A stretch of DNA of 48,450 bases from Clostridia bacterium UC5.1-1D2 (GCA_001304855.1 BBZN01000031.1:1-48450), one strand, 5' to 3'. Positions 9,650 to 20,397 are shown, numbered from the stretch's first letter. The notes: generated from the sequence alone by a model not told the origin. Numbers and translations are program-made.

Positions 9650-10486
9650 TTATTTCCCCTCCCCCCGCCGCCTGCGGTAGTCGCTGGGCAGGCAGCCGTA
9701 GCGCTTCAGGAAGGCCTTGGCAAAGGCCCGGCTGTTGGGAAAACCGTTGTTTAAAGCCACGTCGTTAAGGCTGTGGTCTGTGCCCATCATTTCCCTGAGA
9801 CCGTACTCGGTGCGCAGATCCAGGAGATAGGTTTTGTAACTCACATCGGCGTACCGCTTAAACATACGGGACAGGTAGGTGGGGGAAAAACCGAAGATGT
9901 CCGCCACGCTTTCCAATGTGATATCCTGGCTGTAGTGCTTCTTTATATAGGAAGTAATGTGGGAAAGCTTGTCCAGGTGCTGCTTCTGGCGGATGGTTTT
10001 CTTGTCCCGTTCCGTCTCCATAAATTCAGTTACCAGCAGATATAAAAGCTCCAGGAACAGGCTCTGTACCTTCAGCTCATATGCAAACTCCTTTTTCTGG
10101 TAGGCCCTGTACATCTGCACAATGAGCTGTACCAGCTTTAAGTTGTCCTCCTCCGATTGTTTGGAGAACACTGCGAAATCTTCGTCCTTCAGATAGCCTC
10201 TGAAACAGTTTACGGGAATCTGCACTACAATGGTGGTATTGGGCTCCGGGGCCTCTATGGAGTGAATCTCGTTGGAATTTACGATCACAAAATCTGCGGC
10301 TGCAAGGGGCAGGCTGGAATGGTTGATAAAGAAGCTTAAGGCCCCCTCCAGCACCAGAAATATCTCCACAGACCTGTGCCAATGCCTGGATCGCCTGTAA
10401 TTGCCCGCCCATCCCTCAAAGAGGAACATTTTAAAAGGAAGATCCTCGTTTGGGAGGATGAGCTCGTGTTTGAAGTCTATGGTCAT
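9650..10486 (-). CDS. AraC-family transcriptional regulator with cupin sensing domain
   Basis: Intact 278 aa regulator. Residues about 15-110 form an AraC-type cupin (RHWHRSVEIFLVLEGALSFF with metal/sugar-contact His residues, then VIVNSNEIHSIEAPE). The C-terminal 100 residues hold two helix-turn-helix units (DITLESVADIFGFSPTYLSR and LNDVALNNGFPNSRAFAKAF). I chose the ATG at 10486 because AGGAGG sits 4-5 bases upstream. An earlier ATG at 10504 has no site. Its position just upstream of xylB suggests it controls the xylB-DUF4867-isomerase unit in response to the sugar. Confidence 0.88.
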   Translation of the reverse strand: MTIDFKHELILPNEDLPFKMFLFEGWAGNYRRSRHWHRSVEIFLVLEGALSFFINHSSLPLAAADFVIVNSNEIHSIEAPEPNTTIVVQIPVNCFRGYLKDEDFAVFSKQSEEDNLKLVQLIVQMYRAYQKKEFAYELKVQSLFLELLYLLVTEFMETERDKKTIRQKQHLDKLSHITSYIKKHYSQDITLESVADIFGFSPTYLSRMFKRYADVSYKTYLLDLRTEYGLREMMGTDHSLNDVALNNGFPNSRAFAKAFLKRYGCLPSDYRRRRGEGK

Positions 10487-10550
10487 ATGGTCCTCCTCTG
10501 TCATGAACCTGTTTTTCCCGAATACAAACAGGGGTTAAACAGCTGTATTA

Positions 10551-10579
10551 ATTGTAGCATCAGGCGGGAGGCCGCGCAA
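10551..10579 (-). promoter_or_regulatory. Promoter of the AraC-family regulator
   Basis: Minus-strand TTGCGC (complement at 10574-10579), a 17 bp spacer and TACAAT (complement at 10551-10556), with the start codon about 65 bases downstream. Confidence 0.5.
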
Positions 10580-10638
10580 TTGGTGTTTTTGTGCGGCTTC
10601 GTCCCATAAGCTGTTTTGCCGTTTTTTCCTTACCCCCC

Positions 10639-10666
10639 TTGCTTTTTTGCATAAAAAAATTATAAT
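10639..10666 (+). promoter_or_regulatory. Promoter of the relA operon
   Basis: TTGCTT at 10639-10644, a 16 bp AT-rich spacer and a perfect TATAAT at 10661-10666, 38 bases before the relA ATG. Confidence 0.7.
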
Positions 10667-10703
10667 GTAGTTTGACTATCCATAGGAAAAGGTGACCGCA
10701 GAT

Positions 10704-12988
10704 ATGACAAATGAGGGAACAAAAGAAAAACTGGATATCATTTTGGAGGCTCCGGCGGATTTTACAAGCCCGGAGGAGCTCTACCAGGATTTAATCCGAA
10801 CCATTCGCAAGTACCATCCGTCGGATGATATTACAATGATTGAAAAGGCATACCGCCTGGCAGACAGGGCCCACCAGGATCAGAAGAGAAAGTCCGGTGA
10901 GCCGTATATTATTCATCCCCTGTGCGTAGCCATTATACTGGCTGATTTGGAGATGGATAAGGAAACCATTGCGGCGGGCCTTCTTCATGACGTGGTTGAG
11001 GATACGGTCATGACGCTGGACCAGATGACAACAGAGTTTGGTACAGAGGTCTCTTTTTTGGTGGACGGAGTTACGAAGCTGACCCAGCTGAACTGGGATA
11101 AAGATAAGGTGGAGATTCAGGCCGATAACCTGCGGAAAATGTTTCTGGCCATGGCAAAGGACATCCGGGTTATTATCATCAAGCTGGCTGACCGCCTCCA
11201 CAACATGCGCACCGGCCAGTATTGGAAGCCGGAGAAGCAGAAGGAAAAGGCCAGGGAGACGATGGAGATATACGCCCCCATCGCCGACAGGCTTGGTATA
11301 TCCAAGATTAAGATAGAACTGGACGACCTGTCCCTCAAGTTCCTGAAGCCGGAGGTCTATTACGATTTGGTGGAGAAGGTGGATCTGCGCAAGGACACCA
11401 GGGAAGCCTTTGTCCAGGAGATAGTGGACGAAGTCAAAAGCCATATGCAGGAGGCCGGGATAGACGCCGCCGTAGGCGGGCGGGTGAAGCATTTCTTCAG
11501 CATTTATAAGAAAATGGTTAACCAGAATAAGACGCTGGATCAGATATATGATCTATTTGCAGTGCGCATTATGGTGGAGACGGTAAAGGACTGTTATGCG
11601 GCCCTGGGCGTTATTCATGAGATGTATAAGCCCATTCCCGGCCGCTTCAAAGACTATATTGCGATGCCCAAGCAAAATATGTACCAGTCCCTCCACACTA
11701 CGCTCATAGGAAGCAACGGGCAGCCTTTTGAGATTCAGATCCGTACCTTTGAGATGCACAGAACTGCGGAATACGGTATTGCGGCCCACTGGAAGTACAA
11801 GGAGAGCGGAAGCGGGCAGGTAGCCGCAGGCAGCGAGGAGGCGAAGCTGAGCTGCTGCGCCAAATCCTGGAGTGGCAGAAGGATACGGACGACTCACAGG
11901 AATTTCTCAGTATGGTCAAGGGCGATCTGGACCTGTTTTCGGACAGCGTTTACTGCTTTACGCCCTCAGGGGATGTAAAGACCCTGCCCAGCGGTTCAAC
12001 GCCCATTGATTTTGCATATTGTATACACAGCGCAGTGGGAAATAAAATGGTGGGAGCCAGGGTAAACGGCAAGCTGGTGCCCATCGAGTACGTAATCCAG
12101 AACGGCGACCAGCTGGAGATTATCACTTCACAGAATTCCAAGGGTCCCAGCAGGGACTGGCTGAATATTGTCAAGAGCACCCAGGCCAAGAACAAGATTA
12201 ACCAGTGGTTTAAAAATGAGATGAAGGAGGACAACATCGTCCGTGGCAGGGATTCCATTGAACGGTACTGTAAGTCCAAGGGCATCAACTGGAGCGAAAT
12301 AGGCAAGCCGGAATTTATGGAAAAGGTGATGAACCGCTACGCCTTTAAGGACTGGGATTCCGTTCTTGCTTCCATCGGCCACGGCGGCCTGAAAGAGGGC
12401 CAGGTCATCAATAAGATGGTGGAAGAGCGGGAGAAGAAGCTGAAGCGGGAGATCACCGACGAGGATGTGCTCAAGGGCATAGCCGATACGGGGGGCAGAT
12501 CCGGAGAGGCTACGGTGCGCAAGTCCAAAAGCGGAATCGTGGTCAAGGGAATCCATGACCTGGCGGTCCGTTTCTCCAAATGCTGCAATCCGGTGCCCGG
12601 GGATGAGATTGTAGGCTTTGTCACCAGAGGCAGAGGCGTATCCATTCACAGGACGGACTGCATTAACATTATCAATCTTCCTGAGGACGAGAGGGGACGC
12701 ATGATCGACGCCGAATGGCAGATGGCGGAGGGCGTCAGCGGCAACGAACAGTATTCCGCAGAGATTCAGATATATGCAAATAACCGCATCGGCATGTTTG
12801 CGGATATTTCCAAGGTATTTACAGAGAAGCAGATAGATATCACCTCCATGAACGTGCGCACCAGCAAGCAGGGGAAGGCCACTATCATTATGACCTTTGA
12901 TATTCACGGCACAGAGGAGTTGAACCGGCTGACGGACAAGATACGCCAGATTGAAGGGGTTCTGGATATTGAGCGCACAACAGGTTAA
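10704..12988 (+). CDS. relA: Bifunctional (p)ppGpp synthetase/hydrolase, Rel/SpoT family (one frameshift)
   Basis: Makes and degrades the alarmone (p)ppGpp during amino-acid starvation, cytoplasmic and ribosome-associated. About 762 aa, normal for Firmicutes Rel. The HD hydrolase domain includes HDVVEDT, so hydrolase activity is likely retained. Then come the synthetase domain (GGRVKHFFSIYKKM, DLFAVRIMV, YQSLHTTLIG, EIQIRT), a TGS domain (VYCFTPSGDVKTLPSGSTPIDFAYCIHSAVG), the zinc-finger-like region with the CC pair (SKCCNPVPGDEIVGF) and a C-terminal ACT domain. The frame breaks near 11852: AGC TGC TGC should read AGC TGG CTG, one G lost. The ATG at 10704 is preferred to GTG at 10692 because the AGGAAAAGG site would overlap the latter. 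It heads a housekeeping operon. Confidence 0.95.
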
Positions 12989-13051
12989 AGGCCGGGGTCT
13001 TAACCGGGCGGAGGGCCCCTGCCGGGGCAGAAGGGAAAGGAGAATGGGCAA

Positions 13052-13696
13052 ATGAGCAATATACGGATTAAAACCTGCGTTTTGGGTGCGGTAAGCACCA
13101 ATTGTTACCTGGTTTACAATGAGGACACCAAGGAAGCCGTGGTGGTGGATCCGGCAGACAACGCGCCCTACATCCTCAACAAATGCAGCGAATTGGGGAT
13201 CGTTCCCACGGCGGTGCTTCTGACTCACGGGCATTTTGACCATATGCTGGCTGCGGCCGATGTCCGCAGGGCATTTCAGGTGAAAATATATGTCTCTGAG
13301 ACGGACGAAGCAATGCTTGCAGACGCAGGCCTGAATCTGTCCGAAAGCTTTTCCGGGGTTTCGGTGGCGTTTCACGCCGATGAATTTGTGAGAGAAGGGC
13401 AGGAACTGGAATTTTTGGGCGTTACCTGGAAGGTTCTGGAGACGCCGGGACACACCACCGGCTCTGTGTGCTTTTATATACCGGAGGAAAAGGTCCTTCT
13501 GGCAGGGGATACCCTGTTTTATGAATCCTACGGCAGGACGGATTTGCCTACGGGAAGCAGCAGCCAGATTGTGGCATCTATAGCAGACAAGCTTTTTTCA
13601 CTTCCCGACGACACCATGGTATATCCGGGACATGGGGATCCCACGTCCATCGGATATGAGAAAAAGCGCAACCCCATCTCCTTCTACAGAAGATAG
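13052..13696 (+). CDS. MBL-fold metallo-hydrolase, glyoxalase II-like
   Basis: Intact 214 aa metallo-beta-lactamase-fold hydrolase of the short YcbL/glyoxalase II-like group. Metal ligands are visible: THGHFDHM (HxHxDH), His in ETPGHTTGS, Asp in LAGDTLF and His in YPGHGDPT. It lacks the C-terminal domain of true glyoxalase II. The start has AAAGGAGA upstream; an ATG 9 bases earlier runs into a stop. It sits between relA and hemZ, a common Clostridia arrangement where its physiological substrate is not known, and probably hydrolyses a thioester or a similar small molecule. Confidence 0.85.
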   Translation: MSNIRIKTCVLGAVSTNCYLVYNEDTKEAVVVDPADNAPYILNKCSELGIVPTAVLLTHGHFDHMLAAADVRRAFQVKIYVSETDEAMLADAGLNLSESFSGVSVAFHADEFVREGQELEFLGVTWKVLETPGHTTGSVCFYIPEEKVLLAGDTLFYESYGRTDLPTGSSSQIVASIADKLFSLPDDTMVYPGHGDPTSIGYEKKRNPISFYRR

Positions 13697-13784
13697 GGAG
13701 CAGGCGGCTCATCCTGCGGAACGCGATCCGCAGCGGCAGGAGAGCCCTTGGAAACATGCTCCAGGAACAGAAAGCAGGGCAGAT

Positions 13785-15372
13785 ATGATTGGATTATTGA
13801 TACAGGATAATGTATATGAGCAGGACATCAGAGAGCTTCTGATGTCCTTTTATCCGGGCGAGGCTTACTCCCATGAAGTGAAGGAGGGGGCGGACTTCTA
13901 CGTGGAGACGCGGCTGGGGGAGGGAGAAATCGGAGTCTGTATTTGGGAACCGGAGCCGCCGTCCGCCGGGGCTGGAGGCCGGAGCCGGGGTCTGCTGTCC
14001 GCCGGGACCCGGATATGGCTTCCCCTGAGGGCGTTCAGGGAGGGGACGCCGCTTCCTGGGGAGGAGCCGCCTTTGGAGAGCCGCCTTCCGGCCTGACAGG
14101 CTATACCCTGGCAGACGCCTGTTTCCGGCCGGCGGATCGCCGGGATCACTCCGCAGGCAAGAATGTGGTAAAGAAGATGTTCTATGAAATGCTGACGGCC
14201 CGCACAGGCCGCACCCTGCCGTGGGGCTCCCTTACAGGTATCCGTCCCACAAAGATTGCCCTCACCAGGCTGGAGGAGGGCTGGACAGAGGAGGAGATCC
14301 GGCGGTTTATGAAGGAAACCTATCTGGCCTCAGACGAAAAAATTGATCTCAGCATAGACATAGCGGCCAGGGAGAAGAAGCTTCTGGAACCCCTGGATTA
14401 TGAGAGGGGGTACAGTCTCTATGTGGGAATTCCTTTCTGCCCGACCACCTGCATGTACTGCTCCTTCACCTCCTATCCCATCAGCAAGTGGGCCGGGCGT
14501 ACAGGACTTTATCTGGAAGCCCTTTTTAAGGAGCTGGAATACACTGCAGGAAAGATGAGAGGGAGGCCGCTGGATACCATCTATTTCGGGGGAGGAACCC
14601 CCACCGCGCTGAGCGCTGAGGATATGGACGCTTTGCTATGTAAACTGGAAGGCTCTTTGACACCCAAAACGCCCTGGAGTTTACCGTTGAGGCGGGAAGG
14701 CCGGACAGCATAACAGAGGACAAGCTGAACGTTCTCAGGAATCATGGCGTCACCCGCATATCCATCAACCCTCAGACAATGAACCAGAAAACACTGGATC
14801 TCATCGGCAGGAGACATACGGTGGAGATGGTAAAGGAGAAATTCTTCATGGCCCGGAAGCTGGGGTTCGACAATATTAACATGGATTTGATTATGGGTCT
14901 GCCCCAGGAGAACCTGGAGGACGTGCTTCACACGCTGTCGGAGGTGAAAGCCCTGGCTCCTGACTCCCTGACGGTCCACTCCCTGGCAATCAAGCGGGCG
15001 GCCAGGCTGAAGCTCTTTAAGGAGGAGCATAAGGATCTTCAGATTCAGAACACGCCCGAGATGATTGAGCTGAGCGCAACCTGCGCCGGGGAGCTGGGAA
15101 TGGAACCCTACTATCTGTACCGCCAGAAAAATATGGCCGGGAATTTTGAGAATGTGGGATATTCTCTCCCGGGAAAAGCCTGCATTTACAACATCCTGAT
15201 TATGGAGGAAATGCAGACCATTGCGGCCTGCGGCGCAGGAACCACCACAAAGGTGGTATTTCCGGCGGAAAACCGCAGGGAGCGCTGCGAGAATGTGAAG
15301 GAAGTGGAACAGTATATCTCCAGAATCGACGAGATGATAGAACGGAAGGAAAAAACACTTGCAAAATCATAA
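13785..15372 (+). CDS. hemZ: HemZ, radical-SAM coproporphyrinogen dehydrogenase family (frameshifted)
   Basis: Radical-SAM enzyme of the oxygen-independent coproporphyrinogen oxidase family. The [4Fe-4S] motif is CPTTCMYCSF, preceded by YSLYVGIPF and followed by DTIYFGGGTPTALS, INPQTMNQKTLDLIGR and MDLIMGLPQENLED. The upstream PWGSLTGIRPTKIA segment is typical of HemZ rather than HemN. The codon 13785 start gives MIGLLIQDNVYEQDIRELL. The frame breaks between about 13940 and 14150 and again at 14656-14658, where one T is missing from the run. The stretch 13990-14100 is a GC-rich, Pro/Gly-rich linker whose true frame I could not settle, so the exact length is uncertain (about 530 codons against a usual ~490-500). 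Confidence 0.88.
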
Positions 15373-15421
15373 AAGTCCATTAAAATATAGGTATTACTTA
15401 AAATAGGATTGGAGAACAGGT

Positions 15422-16685
15422 ATGGCATTAGCAAAAAAACCGGTTACAGGTATGAAGGATATCACGCCTCAGGAGATGCAGATCCGGGAGTACGTGATGA
15501 ATCAGATCAAAGAAACTTATAAAAGTTTTGGATTTTCCCAGATAGAGACTCCCTGTGTGGAACATATAGAGAACCTGACCAGCAAGCAGGGCGGAGATAA
15601 TGAGAAACTGATTTTCAAAATTTTAAAGCGGGGGGAGAAGCTGAACCTGGAACAGGCTTCAGGGGAGAACGACCTGGTGGACAGCGGTCTGCGCTATGAT
15701 CTGACCCTGCCCCTTTCCCGCTACTATTCCAATCATGCGGCCTCTCTCCCCAATCCCTTTAAAGCCCTCCAGATGGGCAGCGTGTGGCGTGCGGACAGGC
15801 CCCAGAAGGGAAGGTTCCGCCAGTTTGTCCAGTGCGATATCGACATTCTGGGAGACGCCACCAATCTGGCTGAAATTGAGCTGATTCTGGCCACAGCCAC
15901 CGCTCTGGGCAGAATATGCCCTGACAACGGATTTACCGTGAGAATCAACGACAGAGGTATTTTAAAGGGCATGGCCCTTCACTGCGGCTTTCCGGAAGAA
16001 TCCATGGACCAGGTGTTCATAACTTTGGACAAGATGGACAAGATTGGTTTTGAGGGTGTGGAGAAGGAGCTTCTGGACTCCGGTTACGGTCAGGACAGCG
16101 TAACCGCCTATCTGGATCTCCTCAGGAATGTGTCGAAGGATGGGGCGGGGGTCCGGGCCTGGGAGAACAGCTTTCAGATGTGCTGCCTTTGGAGGTCAGC
16201 CGGAATCTGGCCCATATTATGGATACGGTTGGAGAGGTTGCAGAGGCCAGGTTCGGCCTGGAGTTCGACCCTACCTTGTGCGGGGCATGTCCTACTATAC
16301 GGGAACCATATTTGAGGTTTCCATGGAAGGATTCGGCGGTTCCGTTGCAGGCGGAGGCCGATATGATAAGATGATCGGAAAGTTTACCGGCATGGAAACG
16401 CCTGCCTGCGGTTTTTCCATCGGTTTTGAGCGGATTGTGACCATACTGCTGGATAACGGATTTACAGTTCCGGGAGAGGCCGTGAAGAAGGCCTTTCTCT
16501 TTGAAAAGGGAGTGGACAGCGGGGTCCTGGCAGGGGTTATCCGGGAAGCGATGGCGGAGCGCCAAAGGGGCGTCCAGGTTCTGGTGTCCCAGATGAACAA
16601 GAATAAGAAGTTCCAGAAGGAACAGCTGATGAAGGAAGGCTACAGGGAATTTAAGGAGTTCTACAGGGAAAGCCTGAAGAAATAG
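15422..16685 (+). CDS. hisS: Histidyl-tRNA synthetase (two frameshifts)
   Basis: Class II aminoacyl-tRNA synthetase charging tRNA-His, essential and cytoplasmic, about 421 aa. Motif 1 lies near GFSQIETPCVEH, motif 2 is FRQFVQCDIDILG, the histidine-binding loop is LVRGMSYYTGTIFEV, and motif 3 includes GGGRYDKMIGKF and GFSIGFERI. The C-terminal anticodon-binding domain ends in EFKEFYRESLKK. Two single C losses break it: near 16159 (GCC CTG G read as GCC TGG) and near 16274 (CCC TTG read as CC TTG). An intact copy must exist in the living cell, so these breaks are very probably sequence errors. No T-box leader is visible in the 49 bases upstream. Confidence 0.95.
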
Positions 16686-16756
16686 CCGCGCAGAAAGAGT
16701 CTGCAATAATAACAGGGGCCTGTAAAAAGACCCTGATTGATATAAGGAGATTAGAC

Positions 16757-18545
16757 ATGGCAGAATCAATGGTTGGGATGAAGCGTTCCCACAGATGTAC
16801 AGAAGTGACCACCGCTAATATCGGACAGGAAGTGACCGTTATGGGGTGGGTTCAGAAAAGCAGGAATAAGGGCGGGATTATCTTTGTGGATTTGAGAGAC
16901 CGTTCCGGCATCCTGCAGCTTATTTTTGAGGAGAGCGACTGCGGGGCGGAAAGCTTTTTAAAGGCTGAGAAGCTGAGAAGCGAGTTTGTAATTGCGGTGA
17001 ATGGCGTTGTGGAGGCCCGTTCCGGCGGTGTGAACGAGAATCTGGCCACAGGCGCTATCGAAATAAGGGCCAGGTATCTGCGCATTCTTTCAGAGTCGGA
17101 GACCCCCGCCCTTCCCCATTGAGGAGAACTCCAAGACAAAGGAGGAGCTGCGCTTAAAATACCGCTATCTGGATTTGAGAAGGCCGGATATTCAGAGAAA
17201 TATGATGATTAGAAGCCGCATAGCGGTGCTCACAAGGCAGTTTTGGCAGAGGAGGGATTTCTGGAGATCGAGACTCCAACCCTCATAGGAAGCACGCCTG
17301 AGGGCGCCAGGGACTATCTGGTTCCCAGCCGCGTGCACCCGGGCTCCTTCTATGCCCTGCCCCAGTCGCCCCAGCTTTTTAAACAGCTGCTCATGTGCTC
17401 CGGCTATGACCGCTACTTTCAGCTGGCCCGCTGCTACAGGGATGAGGATTTGAGGGCGGACCGCCAGCCTGAGTTTACGCAGATTGACATGGAACTTTCC
17501 TTCGTGGATGTGGAGGACGTGCTGGATGTGAATGAACGCCTTCTTCAGAGGCTGTTTAAGGAGATTCTGAACCTGGATATTCCCCTTCCCATTCCCCGCA
17601 TGACCTGGAAGGAGGCCATGGACCGCTTCGGTTCCGACAAGCCTGACATGCGGTTTTCCATGGAACTTAAAAATGTTTCCCAGGTTGTGAAGGACTGTGA
17701 ATTCGCAGTATTTAAGGGCGCTCTGGACAACGGAGGTTCTGTCCGCGGCATTAACGCCCAGGGACAGGGTGGGATGCCCAGGAAGAAGATCGACGCCCTG
17801 GTGGAGTTTGCCAAGGGCTTTGGGGCCAGGGGCCTGGCCTATGCCGCCATCCAGGAGGACGGCACCCTTAAATCTTCCTTTTCAAAATTTATGAAGGAGG
17901 AGGAGATGGCCGCTCTCATAGCTGCAATGGACGGTAAGGCAGGAGATCTTCTGCTCTTTGCAGCCGACAGGGACAAGGTGGTATATGATGTTCTGGGTAA
18001 TCTCCGTCTGGAGCTGGCGAGACAGCAGGATTTGCTGAAAAAGGACGACTTTAAGTTCCTGTGGGTGACGGAATTTCCGCTTCTGGAATACTCGGAGGAG
18101 CAGGGCCGCTATATGGCCATGCACCACCTTCACTATGCCTATGGATGAGGACTGGCCGATGATCGACAGCGATCCGGGGGCAGTGCGGGCAAAAGCATAC
18201 GATATTGTGTTAAACGGCACTGAGCTGGGGGGCGGTTCCGTCCGTATCCACCAGGCGGATATCCAGGAGAAGATGCTGGAGGTTTTGGGCTTTACTCAGG
18301 AGCAGGCCCAGGAGCAGTTCGGGTTCCTTTTAAATGCCTTCAAGTACGGAGTGCCGCCTCATGCAGGTCTGGCCTACGGCCTGGACCGGGTGGCTATGCT
18401 CATGGTTGGAGCAGACAGCATCCGGGACGTAATCGCCTTCCCTAAGATCAAGGATGCCTCCTGCCTGATGACAGAGGCGCCCACGCCCGTTGACCAGAAG
18501 CAGCTGGAGGAGCTGAGTATAGAGATTGTGAAACCCCAGGAATAG
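16757..18545 (+). CDS. aspS: Aspartyl-tRNA synthetase, bacterial type (three frameshifts)
   Basis: Essential class II synthetase for tRNA-Asp, about 597 aa. The N-terminal OB fold shows [20 protein letters not shown]. The catalytic core has [13 protein letters not shown], motif 2 [20 protein letters not shown], a bacterial GAD insertion domain and motif 3 [13 protein letters not shown]. The frame breaks three times: an extra C at 17103-17107, a missing T at 17241-17244, and two missing C at 18127 (MHHPFTMP expected). The start follows AAGGAG. It is the last gene of the relA-hisS-aspS unit and is followed by a terminator. Confidence 0.95.
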
Positions 18546-18622
18546 GAGAGAGCGGAATATCCCTGAGGTGAGTAAAGGCAAGAGGACATTTGAACGTACA
18601 GAACTAAAACAGCGACGGAGTG

Positions 18623-18661
18623 AAGACCGGCAGGATTCAACAGGAATCTGCCGGTCTTTAC
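18623..18661 (+). terminator. Terminator after aspS
   Basis: An 11 bp perfect stem AAGACCGGCAG / CTGCCGGTCTT (arms 18623-18633 and 18648-18658) with a 14-base loop, followed by TTTACCT. The tail is short, but the position 78 bases after aspS fits. Confidence 0.7.
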
Positions 18662-18812
18662 CTGTCCGGGCCCGGAGCGCAGAAGAAAAAATAAATGCTG
18701 ATAAAAAGAACCCTTAAACTTCCGGGGATCCGGGACGATATATATAGTAACATGACAGAAGGATATGTGGCGGTTATTATAGAGTTGTTCACCAGAAAAA
18801 GGGGAGTTGGAT

Positions 18813-19505
18813 ATGGATTTCTCAGCGATAGGTTCTATCGGCGCCTACACAAGGGCAATGAAAATGCAGATGCAGTGGAAACAGAAGGCGGATTCCGGCG
18901 ATTACACCCGGAAGGCGGACTCCGGCGTCAGCGCCCAGTCAACCCAGGCGGACTTGTTGAAGAAACAGCTGGAGGAGGTCAGAGACAGCGGGAATGCGGA
19001 CCTGGGAGCCATTTATACAAAGCTCAGCACAGGAAAAAAGCTGACCACGGAGGAAATGGCTTATCTGAAGGAAAAGGATCCCGCCGCCTATCAAAAGGCC
19101 AAGGAGATCCAGGCGGAGCGGGCCCGGTTCAAGGAGGAGCTGAAACGGTGCAGGACAAAGGAGGATTTCCAGCGCCTGAAAACCATGCATATGTCTGCAA
19201 GCATGGCAAGGGTCAATGCAGTTGCCAATGATTCCGACATACCAAAGGCGGCGAAGATGGCCCTTCTTGTCCATGAAAACGCCAAACTTAAGGCGATTGC
19301 GGAAGCGGAACAGGAGTTTGTAAAGAGCGGCGCATACCACAGGCTTCCCACCGATGCAGAGCGCAGTCAGGAGATAAAGGAGAGGGAAGAGCGCAGGCAG
19401 GCTGAGCCGGAGCGCCCTGAGCCTGAGACGGCGGAAGGGGAAGAATGGGAGATAACAGGGACTGAGAAGCCTGGGAGCCGGAAGGAGAGGACGCCGGGGC
19501 AGTGA
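18813..19505 (+). CDS. Conserved protein of unknown function, charged and helical
   Basis: Intact protein of 230 aa that I cannot assign to a named family. It begins MDFSAIGSIGAYTRAMKMQ, has no signal peptide or membrane segment, and is rich in Lys, Glu, Gln and Ala in a helical pattern. A notable central part reads AIYTKLSTGKKLTTEEMAYL then KEKDPAAYQKAKEIQ. The last 50 residues are a low-complexity Glu/Arg/Pro tail. The ATG at 18813 is chosen for the GGGGAG site 7 bases upstream. It stands alone between the aspS terminator and a secreted 3D-domain protein. Similar charged helical proteins occur in Lachnospiraceae genomes, but I know of no function. Confidence 0.7.
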   Translation: MDFSAIGSIGAYTRAMKMQMQWKQKADSGDYTRKADSGVSAQSTQADLLKKQLEEVRDSGNADLGAIYTKLSTGKKLTTEEMAYLKEKDPAAYQKAKEIQAERARFKEELKRCRTKEDFQRLKTMHMSASMARVNAVANDSDIPKAAKMALLVHENAKLKAIAEAEQEFVKSGAYHRLPTDAERSQEIKEREERRQAEPERPEPETAEGEEWEITGTEKPGSRKERTPGQ

Positions 19506-19774
19506 GGGGGACAAGAGAAAGCTCCGGCCCGGAAAAATCAGAAGGGGTGCATTCTGAACCGGGTAAGGAAAGGGAGGAACCTTGGGAGGGGTAAATCCGG
19601 GACACAGACAGGAGGGAGATCGGAGAGAGCCGGCCTTTGCTTTGAAGGAAGGGCGGGCAGGAACTGTCTACGGGAAAAATCTTTACAGAGAGAACATGTC
19701 GCTGGAAAACCAGGCCCCTCCGCCCTGGAAGATGAAGAATAAGAGAGCGTAATTTAGATGAAAGGAGGGGATCT
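19506..19774. other. Purine-rich gap with no gene seen
   Basis: The 269 bases between the unknown protein and the 3D-domain gene are strongly G/A-rich on the plus strand. I see no convincing reading frame, hairpin terminator or repeat, and no clear promoter, so the downstream gene could be read through from upstream. Confidence 0.5.
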
Positions 19775-20302
19775 ATGGGCGGTACTTTGGGAAGAAAGAT
19801 TTTTCCTGTTTTACTATCTGCAGTGATCCTGTATTCCCTTACCTCCTATGCCGCTCAGACGGACGGCGTAGTTTTGGTGGATTTGGGCGCGGCTGCCATA
19901 GAACAGGGGCCGCCCGGCAGCAGCTTCCGGCAGCAGCAGGAGACTAAACAGGAGCAGCAGGCCATTCCTGAAAGGGCGGGGAAAGCCGGTAGCGTTCAGG
20001 AAACGGAGGTTTCCTGGGGCGTGTTTGAGATTACCGGTTACTGCGCCTGCGAGATATGCACAGGGGTTAATCAGTTTACCTATTGGGAGACGGTGCCGAA
20101 AGCCGGACATACGGTTGCTGCGGATTTACATATTTTCCCTTTGGGAACAAGACTGAAGATTGACGGAATTATTTATACGGTGGAGGATCGGGGATCTTCT
20201 GTCAATGATAATCATATTGATATTTTTTATGATACACATCAGGAGGCGTTAGACAGCGGAAGGCGGTATATTGAGGTTTTCCGGATTGTGGAGCCGGATT
20301 GA
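19775..20302 (+). CDS. Secreted 3D-domain protein, likely cell-wall active
   Basis: Intact 175 aa exported protein. Residues 1-27 are a signal peptide or anchor (RKIFPVLLSAVILYSLTSYA), followed by a Gln-rich linker. From about residue 85 there is a 3D (double-psi beta-barrel) domain: ITGYCACEICTG, TVAADLHIFPLGTRLKIDG, YTVEDRGSSVNDNHIDIFYD and EALDSGRRYIEVFRI. The Asp residues naming the family are in place. Such domains occur in YocH/YuiC-type muralytic enzymes that trim peptidoglycan, and a catalytic role is probable. The start follows AAAGGAGGGG. A strong terminator comes 43 bases after the stop, so this ends the transcription unit. Confidence 0.85.
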   Translation: MGGTLGRKIFPVLLSAVILYSLTSYAAQTDGVVLVDLGAAAIEQGPPGSSFRQQQETKQEQQAIPERAGKAGSVQETEVSWGVFEITGYCACEICTGVNQFTYWETVPKAGHTVAADLHIFPLGTRLKIDGIIYTVEDRGSSVNDNHIDIFYDTHQEALDSGRRYIEVFRIVEPD

Positions 20303-20344
20303 GCGAATCATAAGGGGACAGGGCGTCCCCATGCAGCCTTAGGG

Positions 20345-20388
20345 AGCTGTCGCCGGGCAGAAGAAATTCTGCCTGGCGACAGCTTTTT
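20345..20388 (+). terminator. Strong rho-independent terminator
   Basis: An 18 bp stem with one mismatch (AGCTGTCGCCGGGCAGAA / TTCTGCCTGGCGACAGCT), a 3-base loop and TTTTT. It isolates the 3D-domain gene from the metal-resistance module. Confidence 0.92.
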
Positions 20389-20397
20389 GCAATCCTC

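Noticed and set aside
12128..13453. 441-codon open frame on the minus strand opposite relA and the MBL hydrolase
   Set aside because: It is antisense to two well-supported genes, has no ribosome-binding site and no recognisable domain. Its length reflects GC-rich codon usage on the other strand.
15373..16756. T-box riboswitches upstream of hisS or aspS
   Set aside because: The leaders are only 49 and 71 bases and show no T-box core sequence or specifier stem.
11840..18130. Programmed frameshifting as explanation for split relA, hemZ, hisS and aspS
   Set aside because: There are no consistent slippery heptamers with downstream structure, the breaks differ in sign and sequence, and these families are not known to use recoding.
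18695..19231. 178-codon frame overlapping the unknown helical protein
   Set aside because: It is in a different frame of the same strand, begins before the GGGGAG-ATG signal and has low-complexity Gly/Arg content typical of a shadow frame.
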